From Acidovorax sp. NCPPB 4044 (GTDB lineage: Bacteria > Pseudomonadota > Gammaproteobacteria > Burkholderiales > Burkholderiaceae_C), in NCBI RefSeq assembly GCF_028069655.1, contig NZ_JAMCOS010000001.1, positions 3,564,001 through 3,628,000 of the forward strand: 64,000 bases of DNA, read 5' to 3'. Shown piece after piece: positions 1 through 9,113 of the stretch; positions within the stretch are counted from its first letter, which is position 1; each line of letters starts with the position of its first letter. Below the pieces are notes generated by a model that saw nothing but the letters and a program-made list of their open reading frames with translations, was not told the origin of the DNA and ran no database searches. The position numbers and the translations under genes are program-made.

Positions 1-5
1 CGACC

Positions 6-383
6 ATGCTGTTCACCGTCCACCAACGCTTCTTCTTCGATGCCGCGCACACGCTGCAGCGCGAGATCGAGGCCGAGGGCAGCCGCCGCATCCACGGCCA
101 CACCTACCACGCCGAGATCTCCGTCACCGGCCCGCGCCATCCCGCCACGGGCATGGTGATCGACCTGGGCCACCTGCGCGCGCGCTGCACGCAGTTGCGC
201 GAACGGCTCGACCACCACCTCCTGGACGAGGTGCCCGGCCTGGGCCCCGCCACGCTCGAGAACCTGTGCGTGTTCATCGCCGATGCGCTCTCCGACCTCG
301 ACCCGCCGCCCAGCCGCGTGCGCGTGTGGCGCGAAGCCGTCGGCGACGGCTGCGTGCTCGACCTGGCCCGGCCGCGCGGCTGA
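6..383 (+). CDS. QueD / 6-pyruvoyl-tetrahydropterin synthase family protein
   Basis: A 125-residue protein of the T-fold PTPS/QueD family, which converts dihydroneopterin triphosphate to a tetrahydropterin, for example in queuosine synthesis. The zinc ligands are visible: His15 in FFFDAAHTL and His30/His32 in RIHGHTYH. DHH at 70-72 and the Glu in VWREA near the C-terminus also match the family. The odd point is the position four residues before HGH, where QueD carries its catalytic Cys (CGRLHGH in E. coli) and PTPS-III forms carry Glu; here it is Ser26. The start at base 6 gives a normal N-terminus, though the window edge hides what lies upstream. The family is sure; the reaction is not, because of Ser26. 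Confidence 0.85.
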   Translation: MLFTVHQRFFFDAAHTLQREIEAEGSRRIHGHTYHAEISVTGPRHPATGMVIDLGHLRARCTQLRERLDHHLLDEVPGLGPATLENLCVFIADALSDLDPPPSRVRVWREAVGDGCVLDLARPRG

Positions 384-448
384 CGCCAGCCTGCCCGGGC
401 CGCCCCTTTTTCCTTCCGCCCATCCATCCGCCCACCCACGGAGACACC

Positions 449-808
449 ATGCCCCACCTCGTCATCGAGTACACCGACAACCTGCGCCCCTTCCCGGAAG
501 CCCAGATCCTCGAAGCCGTCAACGCCTCGCTCACCGCCAGCCCCGAGATCCTGGCCGAGTCCGACCTCAAGAGCCGCTACATCACCACCGACCGCTTCGC
601 CATCGGCACGCAGCCCGAAGGCCGCGCCTTCGTGCATGCGCAGCTGCGCCTGCTCTCGGGCCGCTCGCCCGAAGCCAAACAGGACCTCGCCGGCCGCGTG
701 GGTGCCGTGCTGCGCGCGCACACGCCCAAGCCCGAAGGCCTGGCGGTGCAGCTCAGCGTGGAGATCGTGGACATGGACCGCGGCTCCTACGTGAAAGAGA
801 AGCTCTGA
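449..808 (+). CDS. 5-carboxymethyl-2-hydroxymuconate isomerase (HpaF/CHMI) family protein
   Basis: A 119-residue protein starting MPHLVIEYTDNL. The family is a tautomerase-fold isomerase that uses Pro2, exposed after Met removal, as catalytic base; E. coli HpaF acts in homoprotocatechuate breakdown. Later blocks also fit: RSRY/ITTDRF near residue 45, FVHAQLRLLSGRS near 62, and LSVEIVDMD near 106. The ATG at 449 is chosen because it places Pro at position 2; longer frames upstream would bury it. No other aromatic-degradation gene is nearby, so the physiological substrate is open. It follows the QueD-family gene by 65 bases. Confidence 0.85.
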   Translation: MPHLVIEYTDNLRPFPEAQILEAVNASLTASPEILAESDLKSRYITTDRFAIGTQPEGRAFVHAQLRLLSGRSPEAKQDLAGRVGAVLRAHTPKPEGLAVQLSVEIVDMDRGSYVKEKL

Positions 809-890
809 AGCGCCTTTGATTCCCGCGGCGCTGCGGCACACGGCGCCGTGCAGCACGATGGCACGCGCGCTCCCGGGCCGGGCCGGGCCG

Positions 891-2660
891 TCAGTCCAGC
901 GTGGCCGGCAGCCAGCCCCGCAGGCTGTTGAGGAACGCCCAGCCCTGCACGCGCGGCAGGTCTTCCACCCGCAGCACGGCCTCGCCGATGCGCCCTTCGC
1001 GCAGCGCCACCGCGCGGCCCACGCCGGGCAACAGGCCGCTGGCCAGCGGAGGCGTAACCCAGCGGCCGTCCAGCAGCGCCGCGATGTTGCCGAAGGTGCC
1101 TTCGGTGATCTCGCCGGCCTCGTTCCAGAGCACCGTGTCGAACACGCCGGGCTGCGTGGGCGCGAAGGCCGCGTAGTGCGCCCGGCGCGTGGTCTTGTGG
1201 CGCACGAATTCGCCGTGGGCGGCTTCGAAGGCGCGGTCGGCCAGCCGCAGGCGCACGGGGGTGGGCACCGCTGCGCACGCGAACGCCTCGGCGCGCGGCG
1301 CGCCCGCGGCGTCCAGCAGCAGGCGCGTGCGCCAGAGTCCCTCGGGGTGCTGGCGCGCCAGCGCGTCCAGGCAGTTCTGCACGCGCGCCGCGTCCCAGCA
1401 GAAGCCGAAGTGCGCGGCCGAAGCAGCCATGCGCGCGAGGTGGTCGGCCCGGTGGCGAAAGCGCCCTGCCTCCAGCGCCAGGGTTTCCAGCAGCTCGAAC
1501 GGCTGGCTCGCACGCTCCACGAAGGCGCGCTTGTGGCGCCATTCCCTCCACTCGGCCGCCGCCTGCGCGTCGGAGGTGATGCCACTGCCGATACCGCAGG
1601 TGGCGTCCGCACCGCGCAGCACCACGGTGCGGATGGGCACGTTGAAGGTGGCGGCGATTCCGCCCGCGCCCGGGGGCCCGTCGGGCCGCACCACGCCGAT
1701 GGCGCCGCAGTAGATGCCGCGCGGCGCGGCCTCCAGGCTGCGGATGGTGCGCATGGCCTGCACCTTGGGCGCCCCGGTGACCGAGCCGCACGGGAACAGC
1801 GCCGCGAACACGTCCCACAGGCCCAGCCCGGGGCGCGTGCGCGCGGTGACGTCCGAGGTCATCTGCCACACGGTGGGCAGCGCCTGGGTGTGGAAGAGCG
1901 TGGGCACGCGCACGCTGTGCGGCTCGGCGATGCGCGAGAGGTCGTTGCGCAGCAGGTCCACGATCATCACGTTCTCGGCGCGCTCCTTGGGCGCCGTGCG
2001 CAGGTGCTCCGCATGGGCCGCGTCGGCCTCGGGCGTGGCACCGCGCGGCGCCGTGCCCTTCATGGGCCGCGCGAGAATGGTGCCGCCCTGCGCGCCAGCC
2101 GACCGCCAGTCGAAGAACAGCTCGGGCGACACCGACAGCACCTGCTCGCCCTCCGCTTCGATATGGGCCGCGTACCCGCCCGGCTGCGCGCGCCGCAGGG
2201 CATCGAACAGCGCGGCCGGGCTGCCCTCGAAGCGCCCGCGCAGCGGCGCGGTGAAGTTGACCTGGTACAGCTCGCCGTCGCGGATGGCCTGCTGGATGCG
2301 GGCGAAGGCGGCATCGAAGGCCCCGCGCTCCAGGCCCGTCCAGTTTCCCACGCGCGCCAGATCCTGCGCCGCTCCGGCCGCCTCCGTGCCAGGCTGCGGC
2401 GCGCCATGCACCGCGAACCAGGCCAGCGGCCCCTCGGGCGCATGGGTGATGAGGGCCGCGTCGAAGGCGGCCGCCGCCTCGTAGCGCAGGTAGCCCACGC
2501 ACCAATCGCCCCGGGCGGCGGCGGCCTGCACGGCCTCCAGCACGCCGCGCACCTCGTCCGGCGACCGCGCCACCCACACCTCGCGCGGCGTGCCGAAGGC
2601 GTGGCGCAGGCGCGGCGCGGCCGGGTCCAGCGGGGTGGAGAAGTCGATGCGGGACGCCAT
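891..2660 (-). CDS. pabB: Fused aminodeoxychorismate synthase component I / aminodeoxychorismate lyase
   Basis: A two-domain folate enzyme of about 589 residues. The N-terminal chorismate-binding domain shows ARPMKGTAPRG, IVDLLRNDLSRI, FPCGSVTGAPK and RGIYCGAIG, the hallmarks of PabB, which aminates chorismate to 4-amino-4-deoxychorismate. The C-terminal third is a class IV PLP enzyme (PabC-like lyase): HKTTRRAHY holds the likely PLP lysine, followed by EITEGTFGNI and SGLLPGVGR. Fusion of the two steps is known in proteobacteria. The start is MASRIDF; a start 8 codons upstream is possible. It is convergent with the isomerase gene and downstream of the SWIM gene on the same strand. The glutaminase partner PabA is not in the window. 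Confidence 0.92.
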   Translation of the reverse strand: MASRIDFSTPLDPAAPRLRHAFGTPREVWVARSPDEVRGVLEAVQAAAARGDWCVGYLRYEAAAAFDAALITHAPEGPLAWFAVHGAPQPGTEAAGAAQDLARVGNWTGLERGAFDAAFARIQQAIRDGELYQVNFTAPLRGRFEGSPAALFDALRRAQPGGYAAHIEAEGEQVLSVSPELFFDWRSAGAQGGTILARPMKGTAPRGATPEADAAHAEHLRTAPKERAENVMIVDLLRNDLSRIAEPHSVRVPTLFHTQALPTVWQMTSDVTARTRPGLGLWDVFAALFPCGSVTGAPKVQAMRTIRSLEAAPRGIYCGAIGVVRPDGPPGAGGIAATFNVPIRTVVLRGADATCGIGSGITSDAQAAAEWREWRHKRAFVERASQPFELLETLALEAGRFRHRADHLARMAASAAHFGFCWDAARVQNCLDALARQHPEGLWRTRLLLDAAGAPRAEAFACAAVPTPVRLRLADRAFEAAHGEFVRHKTTRRAHYAAFAPTQPGVFDTVLWNEAGEITEGTFGNIAALLDGRWVTPPLASGLLPGVGRAVALREGRIGEAVLRVEDLPRVQGWAFLNSLRGWLPATLD

Positions 2661-2693
2661 GGGACGATAGAACGGATCGCGCAAAAATGGATA

Positions 2694-4517
2694 TCAGGGC
2701 AGGCCAGCAACGAAATTGCGCTTGGGCTTGTATTCGGCGCTCAGGGATGCAAGCCATCGCGATCGGACATCGGGCGGCATGCGCGCCACCATGGCCCGCA
2801 CCAGTTCCAGGGGCCGGGCATAGGGGGACGACGCCACAGCCATCGCATGCGTGAAAACACGCTGCAGCAGTTCCACGGCCTGCGCATCCTGCCCTGCGGG
2901 CAATTGCTGCGCCAGCGTTTCGAGCACCTGCGGATCACAGCGCGCCCCCGTTTTCCGCGCCAGGGCCAGCGCGGCATCCAGGTCGCCATCGGCGATCAGC
3001 CACTGCACACGCACGGTGACGATGCGCTCTGGCGCTACGCTCCCCGACCCGGAAGCGGCCTTGCGCACCGCCGGTGTCCCCGGCGCCTCCCGGCTCTCTG
3101 CCCAGGCAAACAGTTCGGCTCGGTAGGCAGCGGGGTCGCACCCCGCGCGTTTCGCCGCCTCCAGGACCTTCGCATATGCCATCGGCGAAGGGTACTGCTC
3201 CATGCGCCGCCGATGGATGGCCAGCGCCTCTTCGTCCCAGCCGTCGCGCTCGTAGCAGCGCAGCAGGGCATCCTCCAGCCGCTGGTCGCGTGGATGCCGG
3301 CTAGCGCCGGCCTGCGCCCACTGGAGGGCCTCCCGGTGCCAGTTCTGGTCCTCGCACAAGGCCACGAGTTCGAGGAAGTCCCAGGCCTCGTCGAGGCTCG
3401 CGACCATAGCGTCGCGCAACGCGCGCGGGTCGCCCTGCCGGCGGATGCCCTCGAGATGGCGGCGCCGCAGTTCGCTGCGCCGGAGGGTGTCCCGATCGAC
3501 CACCATGCGCCGCACCCGGCCGGTGTAAGGCTCCGCGGGCGGATGACTGCGCAGCCATTCCTCCCAATCCCGGCGCGCCCGCTCGGCATGGCGCGCGCAC
3601 ACGGTGGGCCCGGCGGCATCGAGAATGGCGGACTCGTCCCACAGGCCCCAAGGGTCCTCGTCCATCAACGCAAACCACCGGTCCGCCCAGGCCGCCGGAG
3701 GCGGCGCGGCGCGCAGCGCAGCGGCCAGCAGGGCCATCATGTCCTCCATAACGCCGCCGATCTCGCCATCGGAGTCGTCGGCATCGGCCGCCGCCTTGTA
3801 CAGGCGGCGTAGCGCGTGCTCGCACAGGTCCCGCAGCGCGTCCGGGTCGCGGCCCAGCCAGGGCCGCAGCATCGCCGGTACACGCGCGGCGCGGCGCGCA
3901 TAGGCCACGGATTCGCGCCAGTCCAGGCCATCGCCGCGCACCTTCAGCAGATCGGTGATGGCGCCGCGCAGGGCCTTGGGGTCGTCCTCCGCCTGCTGCT
4001 CCGCCGCCCAAGCCTTCAGGTCGGCCATCAGGTCGCTGTCGCGCTCCGCCCATGACCACAGGCGCTCCGCCAAATCCCGCGCCGTCTGCTGCCCCACGAA
4101 ACGGTGCAGGGCTTCGCGGCGCTCGGCCTGCGTGTGCGCGCGCTTCGCTGCGGCGGTCACCTTGCGGGCCGCCTCCGGATCGGATGGTGCGGCCTCGCCT
4201 CCCTGCTCGGCACGCCAGGCCAGCGACAGCGCCACGAGGTGCTTGCAGAAGTTGCCTTCCTGGGCGTGCGGGCAATTGCAGGCGCCATCGAGTTCGTCAT
4301 CTGCATCGATCCACACACGCACGCGATACGCCTGGGTGCCATGCACCACGGCCGCCAGCGCCGCCTGCTCACCCGGCCGCGGCGCCGATGCCTCCAACGT
4401 CTCGATGGCGCCGCTGACCGCGTAGGTGCGCCCCCGGCCGAAGACCGCAGACCCGCTCATGCGCTGCAATGCGGCATCGGACAGGCAGGAGAGCCAGGAA
4501 GGAGATAGAACGGGCAT
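2694..4517 (-). CDS. SWIM zinc-finger domain protein
   Basis: A 607-residue protein of unknown function. An N-terminal SWIM finger is clear: Cys80-x-Cys82, then Cys91-x-His93 within CNCPHAQEGNFCKHLVAL, a fold thought to bind nucleic acid or protein. The remaining 500 residues are Trp/Arg/Ala-rich and look helical and repeat-like, without any motif I recognise. It reads in the same direction as nadA and pabB and is separated from nadA by a dispersed repeat. A second SWIM protein, with two fingers, is encoded far away at 59309-61504. No catalytic domain is visible, so I leave it unnamed. Confidence 0.85.
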   Translation of the reverse strand: MPVLSPSWLSCLSDAALQRMSGSAVFGRGRTYAVSGAIETLEASAPRPGEQAALAAVVHGTQAYRVRVWIDADDELDGACNCPHAQEGNFCKHLVALSLAWRAEQGGEAAPSDPEAARKVTAAAKRAHTQAERREALHRFVGQQTARDLAERLWSWAERDSDLMADLKAWAAEQQAEDDPKALRGAITDLLKVRGDGLDWRESVAYARRAARVPAMLRPWLGRDPDALRDLCEHALRRLYKAAADADDSDGEIGGVMEDMMALLAAALRAAPPPAAWADRWFALMDEDPWGLWDESAILDAAGPTVCARHAERARRDWEEWLRSHPPAEPYTGRVRRMVVDRDTLRRSELRRRHLEGIRRQGDPRALRDAMVASLDEAWDFLELVALCEDQNWHREALQWAQAGASRHPRDQRLEDALLRCYERDGWDEEALAIHRRRMEQYPSPMAYAKVLEAAKRAGCDPAAYRAELFAWAESREAPGTPAVRKAASGSGSVAPERIVTVRVQWLIADGDLDAALALARKTGARCDPQVLETLAQQLPAGQDAQAVELLQRVFTHAMAVASSPYARPLELVRAMVARMPPDVRSRWLASLSAEYKPKRNFVAGLP

Positions 4518-4547
4518 GGATGATCGCTCTTATGGCAAAAATGGCTT

Positions 4548-4594
4548 CATGTCGCCGGAAAATCTACGTTTATTGCTATTAAATAGATAGCAAT
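4548..4594 (-). repeat. Dispersed 3'-end hairpin repeat, copy A
   Basis: The hairpin is ATTGCTAT-TAAATAG-ATAGCAAT (8-base arms at 4572-4579 and 4587-4594, 7-base spacer). Read on the minus strand, it is followed by a tail ending CCGGCGACATG. It lies 2 bases beyond the nadA stop codon, in the nadA-SWIM intergenic region. The tail is the most divergent of the five copies (B to E are at 21700, 30661, 47395 and 56470). Confidence 0.8.
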
Positions 4595-4596
4595 CA

Positions 4597-5721
4597 TCAT
4601 GCCGCGCCGATGCGCGGCACCAGGGCGCCCGCGGGCTGGCCGCCCTTGAGCGCGGCGGTGAACGCCAGCATGCGGTCGATCGGCTGGCGCGCGCGCGGAA
4701 TCAGCGCCGGGTCCACATGGACGGCGTTGGCGCCCGTCTCCAGCACCCGCGCCACGTCGGCCAGGCCGTTCATCGCCATCCAGGGGCAGTGCGCGCAGCT
4801 CTTGCAGGTGGCGCTGTTGCCGGCCGTGGGTGCCTCGTGGAACACCTTGCCGGGGTTGAGGGTGCGCAGCTTGTGCAGCATGCCGTTGTCGGTGGCCACG
4901 ATGAACTCGCGCGCATCCATCTCGCGGGCGGCCTTCAGGATCGCGCTGGTGGAGCCCACCGCATCGGCCAGCGCCACCACCTCGGCAGGGCTCTCGGGGT
5001 GCACCAGCACCTTGGCCTGCGGGTGGTCGCGCATCAGCGCCTCCAGTTCGAAGGCCTTGAACTCGTCGTGCACGATGCACGCACCGTTCCAGAACAGCAT
5101 GTCCGCGCCCGTCTCGCGCTGGATGTAGGCGCCCAGGTGCCGGTCGGGCGCCCAGAGGATCCGGTGCCCCGCGTCCTTGAGCGCCGAGACGATCTCCAGC
5201 GCGCAGCTCGACGTGACGAGCCAGTCGGCGCGCGCCTTCACGGCCGCGCTGGTGTTGGCATACACCACCACGGTGCGGTCCGGGTGCTGGTCGCAGAAGG
5301 CGCTGAAGGCGTCCACCGGGCACCCCAGGTCCAGGGAGCAGGTGGCGTCCAGGTCGGGCATGAGCACCGTCTTCTCGGGCGAGAGAATCTTGGCTGTCTC
5401 GCCCATGAAGCGCACGCCGGAGACGACCAGCGTCTGCGCGGCATGGTCGCGGCCGAAGCGCGCCATCTCCAGCGAATCGCTCACGATGCCGCCGGTCTCC
5501 TCGGCCAGGTCCTGCAGGTCGGGGTGCACGTAGTAGTGCGACACCATCACGGCGTTCTTCTCGCGCAGCAGGCGCCGGATGCGGTCCAGCAGCGCGGCGC
5601 GCTCGGCCGGCGCGGGTTCGGCGGGCACGCGGGCCCAGGCATGGCGGGTGGCACAGGCGGCGCCGGGGCTGGTGCCCTCGGGCTGCTCGTATTCCACGTC
5701 CTTGATGGCGGTGGCGGTCAT
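4597..5721 (-). CDS. nadA: Quinolinate synthase A
   Basis: A 374-residue NadA, which condenses iminoaspartate with dihydroxyacetone phosphate to quinolinate using a [4Fe-4S] cluster. Family blocks are present: [54 protein letters not shown] and, near the C-terminus, [13 protein letters not shown], which supplies one of the cluster cysteines. The start [16 protein letters not shown] is the first ATG that gives a normal N-terminus. nadC follows the same strand 130 bases upstream, so the two likely form a de novo NAD unit. nadB is not in the window. The stop codon is immediately followed by repeat copy A. Confidence 0.97.
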   Translation of the reverse strand: MTATAIKDVEYEQPEGTSPGAACATRHAWARVPAEPAPAERAALLDRIRRLLREKNAVMVSHYYVHPDLQDLAEETGGIVSDSLEMARFGRDHAAQTLVVSGVRFMGETAKILSPEKTVLMPDLDATCSLDLGCPVDAFSAFCDQHPDRTVVVYANTSAAVKARADWLVTSSCALEIVSALKDAGHRILWAPDRHLGAYIQRETGADMLFWNGACIVHDEFKAFELEALMRDHPQAKVLVHPESPAEVVALADAVGSTSAILKAAREMDAREFIVATDNGMLHKLRTLNPGKVFHEAPTAGNSATCKSCAHCPWMAMNGLADVARVLETGANAVHVDPALIPRARQPIDRMLAFTAALKGGQPAGALVPRIGAA

Positions 5722-5851
5722 GGCGATGGGTCGGAGGCGGCTCTCAGGGCCGCTCGTGGGTTGTGGGGCGTCGGTCCGGTCCGGGCGCGATTGTCGCGCG
5801 GCCGATACCGCCCCGGGGCGGTGTGGGGCCATCGGCCGGCGGGGCCCGCCG

Positions 5852-6733
5852 TCAGGCGATGTCCTGCATGCGCATGGAAAAGTCCACGGCCCGCACGTCC
5901 TTGGTGAGCGTGCCGATGGAAATGCGGTCCACGCCGGTTTCGGCGAGCGCGCGCAGGCCGTCCAGCGTGACGCCGCCGGAGATCTCCAGAACCGCGCGGC
6001 CCGCAGCGATGCGCACGGCTTCCTGCAGCATGGGCAGGGGCATGTTGTCCAGCAGCAGCATGGACGCGCCGGCGGCGAGCGCCTCCTGCAGCTGCTCCAG
6101 CGTCTCGACCTCGATCTGCACGAAGGCCGCGCGATCGGCCACGGCACGCGCGGACTGCAGCACGGCGGTGACGCCACCGGCCGCGGCGATGTGGTTTTCC
6201 TTGATGAGCACGGCGTCGTGCAGCCCGATGCGGTGGTTGGTGCCACCGCCCGCGCGCACCGCGTATTTCTGCGCGAGGCGCAGGCCCGGCAAGGTCTTGC
6301 GCGTATCGACGATGCGCGTGCCGGTGCCGCGCACGGCCTCGACGTAGGTGGCCGTCTTGGTCGCCACGGCGGAGAGCAGTTGCAGGAAGTTGAGGGCCGT
6401 GCGCTCGGCGCTCAGCAGCGCGCGGGCGCTGCCTTCGACCACCAGCACCACCTCGTCGGCCGCGCAGCGCTGGCCCTCGCCCACCTGCCATTCGATGCGC
6501 GCGCCAGGGTCCAGCGCGCGGATGGCGGCCTCCGCCCACGGCCCGCCGCAGATGACGGCGGATTCGCGCGCGAGCACACGGGCCCGGACGCGGCGCCCGG
6601 CATCGACCAGGCCGGCCGTCAGATCGCCCTCGCCCACGTCCTCCTGCAGCGCGCGGGCCACATCGGCCTGCGCCAGGCGGTCCACGAATCCGGGGTCGGC
6701 GAAGAGGTCTCGGGAAAGGTCGCTTTTTTGCAT
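5852..6733 (-). CDS. nadC: Nicotinate-nucleotide pyrophosphorylase (carboxylating)
   Basis: A 293-residue quinolinate phosphoribosyltransferase, which turns quinolinate and PRPP into nicotinate mononucleotide. Signature stretches include [11 protein letters not shown] near the N-terminus, [36 protein letters not shown] and the C-terminal [10 protein letters not shown]. The start [11 protein letters not shown] is preferred; an in-frame ATG 7 codons earlier is possible. It is divergent from panB with 72 bases between the start codons, so the two promoters share that space, and it is upstream of nadA on the same strand. Confidence 0.97.
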   Translation of the reverse strand: MQKSDLSRDLFADPGFVDRLAQADVARALQEDVGEGDLTAGLVDAGRRVRARVLARESAVICGGPWAEAAIRALDPGARIEWQVGEGQRCAADEVVLVVEGSARALLSAERTALNFLQLLSAVATKTATYVEAVRGTGTRIVDTRKTLPGLRLAQKYAVRAGGGTNHRIGLHDAVLIKENHIAAAGGVTAVLQSARAVADRAAFVQIEVETLEQLQEALAAGASMLLLDNMPLPMLQEAVRIAAGRAVLEISGGVTLDGLRALAETGVDRISIGTLTKDVRAVDFSMRMQDIA

Positions 6734-6805
6734 GGGCGGCAAGCATAGCGGCATCGCATAGACTCCCGGCACTTTTTCCGGGACGCCTTCCGCACGACAC
6801 GCCCA

Positions 6806-7699
6806 ATGACCACCGCCAACGCCGCTTCCGCTGCCGCCCCCGGCACCCCCTACGGCACGCTGCCGCCCGCGTCGCCCCTGCCCCAGCGCCGCCCCGTGAG
6901 CCTGCCGCGGCTCGCGCAGATGCGCGAGGCCGGCGAGAAGATCGCCATGCTCACCGCCTACGACGCCACCTTCGCGGCCGTGGCCGATGCGGCGGGCGTG
7001 GAATGCATCCTGGTGGGCGATTCGCTCGGCATGGTCTGCCAGGGCCTGCCCAGCACGGTGGGCGTGTCGCTGGACACCATGGCCTACCACACGGCCAGCG
7101 TGGCGCGCGGCCTGAACCGCGTGCAGGGCACCGCCTGGCTCGTGGCCGACCTGCCCTACGGCAGCTACGCCGAGAGCCCCGAGCAGGCCCTGCGCAGCGC
7201 CTGCGTGCTGATGCAGGCCGGCGCGCACATGGTCAAGCTCGAAGGCGGCGGCTGGACCGCGCCCACCGTGCAGTTCCTCGTGGAGCGCGGCATCCCGGTG
7301 TGCGCCCACCTCGGCCTTACGCCGCAGACCGTGCACGCGCTCGGTGGCTACCGCGTGCAGGGCAAGGACGAAGACGCCGCGCGCCTGCTGCGCCAGCAGG
7401 CGCGCGAACTGCAGGATGCCGGCGCCTCCATGCTGGTGCTGGAGATGGTGCCGGCCGGCCTGGCACGCGAACTCACCGAAGCCCTGCCGCGCTGCCACAC
7501 CATCGGCATCGGCGCGGGCAGCGGCACCGCGGGCCAGGTGCTGGTCCTGCACGACATGCTGGGCATGAACCTCGGCCGCATGCCGCGCTTCGTGCACGAC
7601 TTCATGGCCGAAGCCGGTAACGTGCGCGGCGCCATCGAAGCCTATGTGGCGGCGGTCAAGGCCGGACGCTTCCCCGACGATGCCGTGCATGCCTGGTGA
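6806..7699 (+). CDS. panB: 3-methyl-2-oxobutanoate hydroxymethyltransferase
   Basis: A 297-residue ketopantoate hydroxymethyltransferase, the first step of pantothenate synthesis. Landmarks are [29 protein letters not shown] with the metal-binding Asp, HMVKLEGG and HLGLTPQ. About 25 residues of Ala/Pro-rich sequence precede the conserved start of the fold. panC follows 58 bases downstream on the same strand, so the two are probably co-transcribed. The gene is divergent from nadC. Confidence 0.97.
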   Translation: MTTANAASAAAPGTPYGTLPPASPLPQRRPVSLPRLAQMREAGEKIAMLTAYDATFAAVADAAGVECILVGDSLGMVCQGLPSTVGVSLDTMAYHTASVARGLNRVQGTAWLVADLPYGSYAESPEQALRSACVLMQAGAHMVKLEGGGWTAPTVQFLVERGIPVCAHLGLTPQTVHALGGYRVQGKDEDAARLLRQQARELQDAGASMLVLEMVPAGLARELTEALPRCHTIGIGAGSGTAGQVLVLHDMLGMNLGRMPRFVHDFMAEAGNVRGAIEAYVAAVKAGRFPDDAVHAW

Positions 7700-7757
7700 T
7701 GCCGGCCCGCCCGGCATTCCGACGACCATCCCTTCGCCTTCCAACTCCTGCGCTTCC

Positions 7758-8621
7758 ATGCACATCGCCCATTCCATCGCCGAGCTGCGCACCGCCTTGG
7801 CCGGCCGTGGCCGCCCGGCCTTCGTGCCCACCATGGGCAACCTCCACGCCGGCCATCTCTCGCTCGTCCGGCAGGCCGTGCCGCTCGGCGATGTGACGGT
7901 CGCCAGCATCTTCGTGAACCGCCTGCAGTTCCTGCCCCACGAAGACTTCGACAGCTACCCCCGCACCTGGGACGCCGACCGTGCCCAACTGGAATCCGCG
8001 GGCTGCGACATCCTCTTCGCACCCCGCGAGGCCGACCTGTACCCGGAGCCGCAGACCTTCAAGGTGCAGCCCGACCCCGCACTGGCCGACCTGCTGGAGG
8101 GGCAGTTCCGCCCCGGCTTCTTCACCGGCGTGTGCACCGTGGTGATGAAACTCTTCGCTGCCGTGTTCGGCACCACGGGCGGCGGCACCGCCGTGTTCGG
8201 CAAGAAGGACTACCAGCAGTGGATGGTGATCCGGCGCATGGCCGAGCAGTTCGCGCTGCCCGTGGACGTGGTGGCCGGCGACACCTGCCGCGCGGACGAT
8301 GGCCTCGCGCTGAGTTCACGCAACGGCTACCTCGGCCCCGCCGAGCGGGCGCAGGCCGCCGGGCTCTCGCAGGCACTGCGCAGGCTGGCGGATGCGGCCC
8401 TCTCGCACCCCGTGGGCGAATGGCCGGCGCTGGAAGCCGCGGCCACCGACGCACTGCGCCGCGAGGGCTGGGCGCCCGACTACCTCGTGGTGCGCCGCCG
8501 CGCCGACCTGCAGCCTGCCGTTGCAGCGAGCGACGGCAACGGCCACCAGGCAGGCACGCTCGTGGCCCTCGGCGCCGCGCGCATCGGCTCCACGCGGCTC
8601 ATCGACAACCTCGAGTTCTGA
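7758..8621 (+). CDS. panC: Pantothenate synthetase
   Basis: A 287-residue ATP-dependent pantoate-beta-alanine ligase. The nucleotidyltransferase HIGH-type motif is in VPTMGNLHAGHLSLV, followed by SIFVNRLQF, GFFTGVCTVVMKLF, AVFGKKDYQQ and LALSSRNGYL, all diagnostic for PanC. MHIAHSIAELR is taken as the start because upstream in-frame sequence is Pro-rich and lies in the panB 3' region. It makes pantothenate together with panB. A 293-base stretch with no visible gene follows. Confidence 0.97.
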   Translation: MHIAHSIAELRTALAGRGRPAFVPTMGNLHAGHLSLVRQAVPLGDVTVASIFVNRLQFLPHEDFDSYPRTWDADRAQLESAGCDILFAPREADLYPEPQTFKVQPDPALADLLEGQFRPGFFTGVCTVVMKLFAAVFGTTGGGTAVFGKKDYQQWMVIRRMAEQFALPVDVVAGDTCRADDGLALSSRNGYLGPAERAQAAGLSQALRRLADAALSHPVGEWPALEAAATDALRREGWAPDYLVVRRRADLQPAVAASDGNGHQAGTLVALGAARIGSTRLIDNLEF

Positions 8622-8914
8622 CAGCGGCTGAAAGCGCCCTGCGGGCACCGCGGCCGCGTCTTGTTGCGCTGCCTGCGATGCGGCACTCCGACATCTCCGC
8701 CTGAGGCTTGGCGGCGCTCGCAGGCCCGACAGTGGGCCCGATCGCGCCGGAGCCAGGACTGAAGCGGCGTACGCGCGCGGGCAGGCGGCGCCCCTGCGTC
8801 CGGCGATCCAGTGCGGCCATTGCCTACGCGGGCAGGTGCCGCATGCGCACAATCCGCGCAGGGACACGGTCTTAACGTGGAGGCATCGACAACCCACCTT
8901 TCAGGAGAAAGACC

Positions 8915-8989
8915 ATGCCCATCATCCTTTGGCTCCTCGGCGTCCCACTGTCCCTCGTTCTGCTGCTCATGCTCTTCGGCGTGCTGTAA
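8915..8989 (+). CDS. 24-residue single-helix membrane peptide
   Basis: A very short reading frame, MPIILWLLGVPLSLVLLLMLFGVL, preceded by AGGAGA 6 bases before the ATG and followed by a strong bidirectional hairpin. The peptide is a single hydrophobic helix with no charged residue. The ribosome binding site, the clean stop and the terminator downstream suggest it is a real gene, and similar tiny membrane peptides are common in betaproteobacteria. I do not recognise a named family and propose no function. Confidence 0.55.
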   Translation: MPIILWLLGVPLSLVLLLMLFGVL

Positions 8990-9079
8990 GCACCCGGGTC
9001 TGCGCAGCGGGCCCTGCCTGCCACATCGCGGCCTTTGCCCACCAGGGTACCGTTGCGATGGCAAAGACACTCCGGAAAG

Positions 9080-9106
9080 AAAAGGCCCGCATGCCGCGGG
9101 CCTTTT
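9080..9106. terminator. Bidirectional terminator after the 24-residue gene and gpsA
   Basis: An 11-base perfect stem, AAAAGGCCCGC / GCGGGCCTTTT, around a 5-base loop, with A-run and T-run ends on either side. It lies between the small plus-strand gene and the end of minus-strand gpsA, so it can stop both. Confidence 0.85.
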
Positions 9107-9113
9107 CTGCTTT

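Noticed and set aside
816..3812. Open frame of nearly 1000 codons on the plus strand, opposite pabB and the SWIM gene
   Set aside because: High G+C DNA leaves long open antisense frames. The product is Arg/Ala/Gly/His-rich with no domain, while the minus strand encodes clear families.
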